A model generated the notes under the pieces. That model was not told the DNA's origin, did not search any database, and was given only the letters and a program-made list of their open reading frames with translations. From Burkholderiaceae bacterium (GTDB taxonomy: Bacteria; Pseudomonadota; Gammaproteobacteria; Burkholderiales; Burkholderiaceae_E), in assembly GCA_019428955.1 (NCBI GenBank), contig JAHYJF010000216.1, positions 1 to 6,051 on the forward strand: DNA of 6,051 nucleotides, written 5' to 3'. The position numbers were made by a program, and so were the translations under genes. Within the stretch, counting starts at the first letter, position 1; each line of letters begins with the position of its first letter. This document shows positions 5,343-6,051 of the stretch, in pieces.

Positions 5343-5382
5343 CTTCGCGTGAATCTGGAGACGTGGGGCGCTGCGTAAGTCT

Positions 5383-6051
5383 CTAGTATTGGCGCGTCTT
5401 GCCGGTCAACAACCAGGCCGTAAGCAGCAACACGACGCTGGCCGCCAGCAGCGGGGCGGTGAAGCTGCCTGTCGCCTGGTGCAGCGAACTGGCGAACACC
5501 GGGCCGACCATCTGGCCACTGGCGAAGGCGATGGTCATCACCGCGATATGGCGCATCGCATCGTCTGCAGGTACGGTCCGGTGGACTTCCTTCATGCCGA
5601 TCAACGTGATGATCGTCAGCGTGCCGCCCACGCACAGTCCGGCGATGATGATGGTCACGATGTCCGGCGCTATTGCCGCCAGCAGCAGGCCGATGGCCAT
5701 GACGCCCTGGCTGATGGCCCAGATCGTGCGGTTCGACGCCGAGTCCTGGAGCCGCGCGACCAACAGCGTCGAGGCGAACGCCGCACTGCCGAACATCGGC
5801 CAGCTCCAGCCGAAGACCAGTGGCGAAGCGACGATTTCGCGGGCCATGACCGGCAGGTAGGTCGCCGGGATGATGTAGCCGATCCCTGCCGCTCCGTAGG
5901 CAATCACGACCCGCCAGGCTATTGGGCTGCGCCCGCTCGAGCGGCCCGCCGCTCCCGCCGCTCCCGCCGCCAGCGGCGGAATTTCCGGTCCCATCAGCAA
6001 CGATAGGGCGAGCGCGAGCACCAGAGTCGCCGCGCCGATGATTCGCCATGC
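5383..6051 (-). CDS. MFS transporter, YbfB/YjiJ-like, C-terminal half (truncated by window edge)
   Basis: This is the last 222 codons of a membrane transporter whose start lies beyond the right edge. The frame is open from 6051 with no start needed; a GTG near 6021 falls inside a membrane segment and is not a true start. After an Ala/Gly/Ser/Arg-rich central loop (about residues 28-43 of the visible part) come roughly six hydrophobic segments, the second bundle of a 12-helix MFS protein. Segments such as YGAAGIGYIIPATYLPVMARE (from the visible residue 50, quoted in part), GWSWPMFGSAAFASTL, GGTLTIITLIGMKE and FASGQMVGPVFASS are what I recognise from the YbfB/YjiJ (MFS_4) group, whose substrates are mostly unknown. 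It ends TAG at 5383, converging on the lyase 40 bp away. It is not in the lyase or TRAP transcript, so a role in the same pathway is not shown. An overlapping antisense or alternate frame of similar length exists but lacks protein-like features. Confidence 0.85.
   Translation of the reverse strand, partial: AWRIIGAATLVLALALSLLMGPEIPPLAAGAAGAAGRSSGRSPIAWRVVIAYGAAGIGYIIPATYLPVMAREIVASPLVFGWSWPMFGSAAFASTLLVARLQDSASNRTIWAISQGVMAIGLLLAAIAPDIVTIIIAGLCVGGTLTIITLIGMKEVHRTVPADDAMRHIAVMTIAFASGQMVGPVFASSLHQATGSFTAPLLAASVVLLLTAWLLTGKTRQY
5951..5979. repeat. Short tandem 9-mer and hairpin inside the MFS gene
   Basis: GCTCCCGCC occurs twice in tandem (5951-5959, 5960-5968), followed by an inverted repeat CCGCCGC (5964-5970) / GCGGCGG (5973-5979). 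On the coding strand it encodes the AAGAAGAAG-like part of the loop between the two MFS bundles. In-frame 9-bp units of this kind can vary in number by slippage without breaking the frame. The repeat is seen; length variation is inferred. Confidence 0.5.

Noticed and set aside
5343..5382. Bidirectional terminator between the convergent lyase and MFS genes
   Set aside because: The 40-bp gap shows no strong stem followed by a T-run in either direction.
5339..6049. Long minus-strand frame of 236 codons overlapping the MFS gene
   Set aside because: Its product is Arg/Gly/His/Asp-rich without membrane segments or a known domain, typical of an alternate frame in GC-rich DNA. The overlapping frame ending at 5383 encodes a clear MFS half.

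Overview
The window looks like a chromosomal catabolic locus from a high-GC Proteobacterium. Burkholderiales or a related beta/gamma lineage is my guess, from the combination of a tripartite TRAP transporter, an FCD-type GntR regulator, an isocitrate lyase/PEP mutase family enzyme, a YbfB/YjiJ-type MFS protein and a DUF4382-type lipoprotein. No rRNA, tRNA, CRISPR array, insertion sequence or phage gene was seen. Every gene fully inside the window is intact.

Layout. Positions 1-256 (minus strand) are the start of a lipoprotein gene that runs off the left edge. Positions 257-540 hold no gene: they carry a strong ribosome binding site, a small GC hairpin and a CRP-like palindrome. Positions 541-3514 (minus) are the three TRAP subunits in transcription order dctP (periplasmic binding protein), dctQ (small membrane subunit) and dctM (large membrane subunit). 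dctQ and dctM overlap by 4 bp, and an 11-bp perfect hairpin sits between dctP and dctQ. Positions 3634-4353 (minus) are a GntR/FCD regulator directly upstream of dctP. Positions 4470-5342 (plus) are a lyase of the isocitrate lyase/PEP mutase superfamily, transcribed divergently from the regulator. Positions 5383-6051 (minus) are the C-terminal half of an MFS transporter, convergent with the lyase and cut by the right edge.

How it fits together. The central five genes (lyase, regulator, dctPQM) read as one uptake-and-cleavage module. The TRAP system would import a carboxylate, and the cytoplasmic lyase would split that compound or a derivative of it by retro-aldol C-C cleavage. The GntR protein probably controls both sides. 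The best evidence is in the DNA: nearly identical GTATAC-centred operator-like palindromes lie over the predicted -10 of the dctP promoter (about 3607-3620) and in the divergent gntR/lyase promoter region (about 4431-4444). The second is overlapped by a perfect 14-bp palindrome of the TGGT-N-ACCA type used by FadR-like regulators.

The substrate cannot be read from the sequence. The lyase has the full catalytic set of a 2-methylisocitrate/2,3-dimethylmalate-type lyase, but no propionate (prp) or glyoxylate-cycle gene is nearby in the window. I see no wholly new system here. The specific interest is a lyase plus TRAP regulon of unknown substrate and its operator layout.
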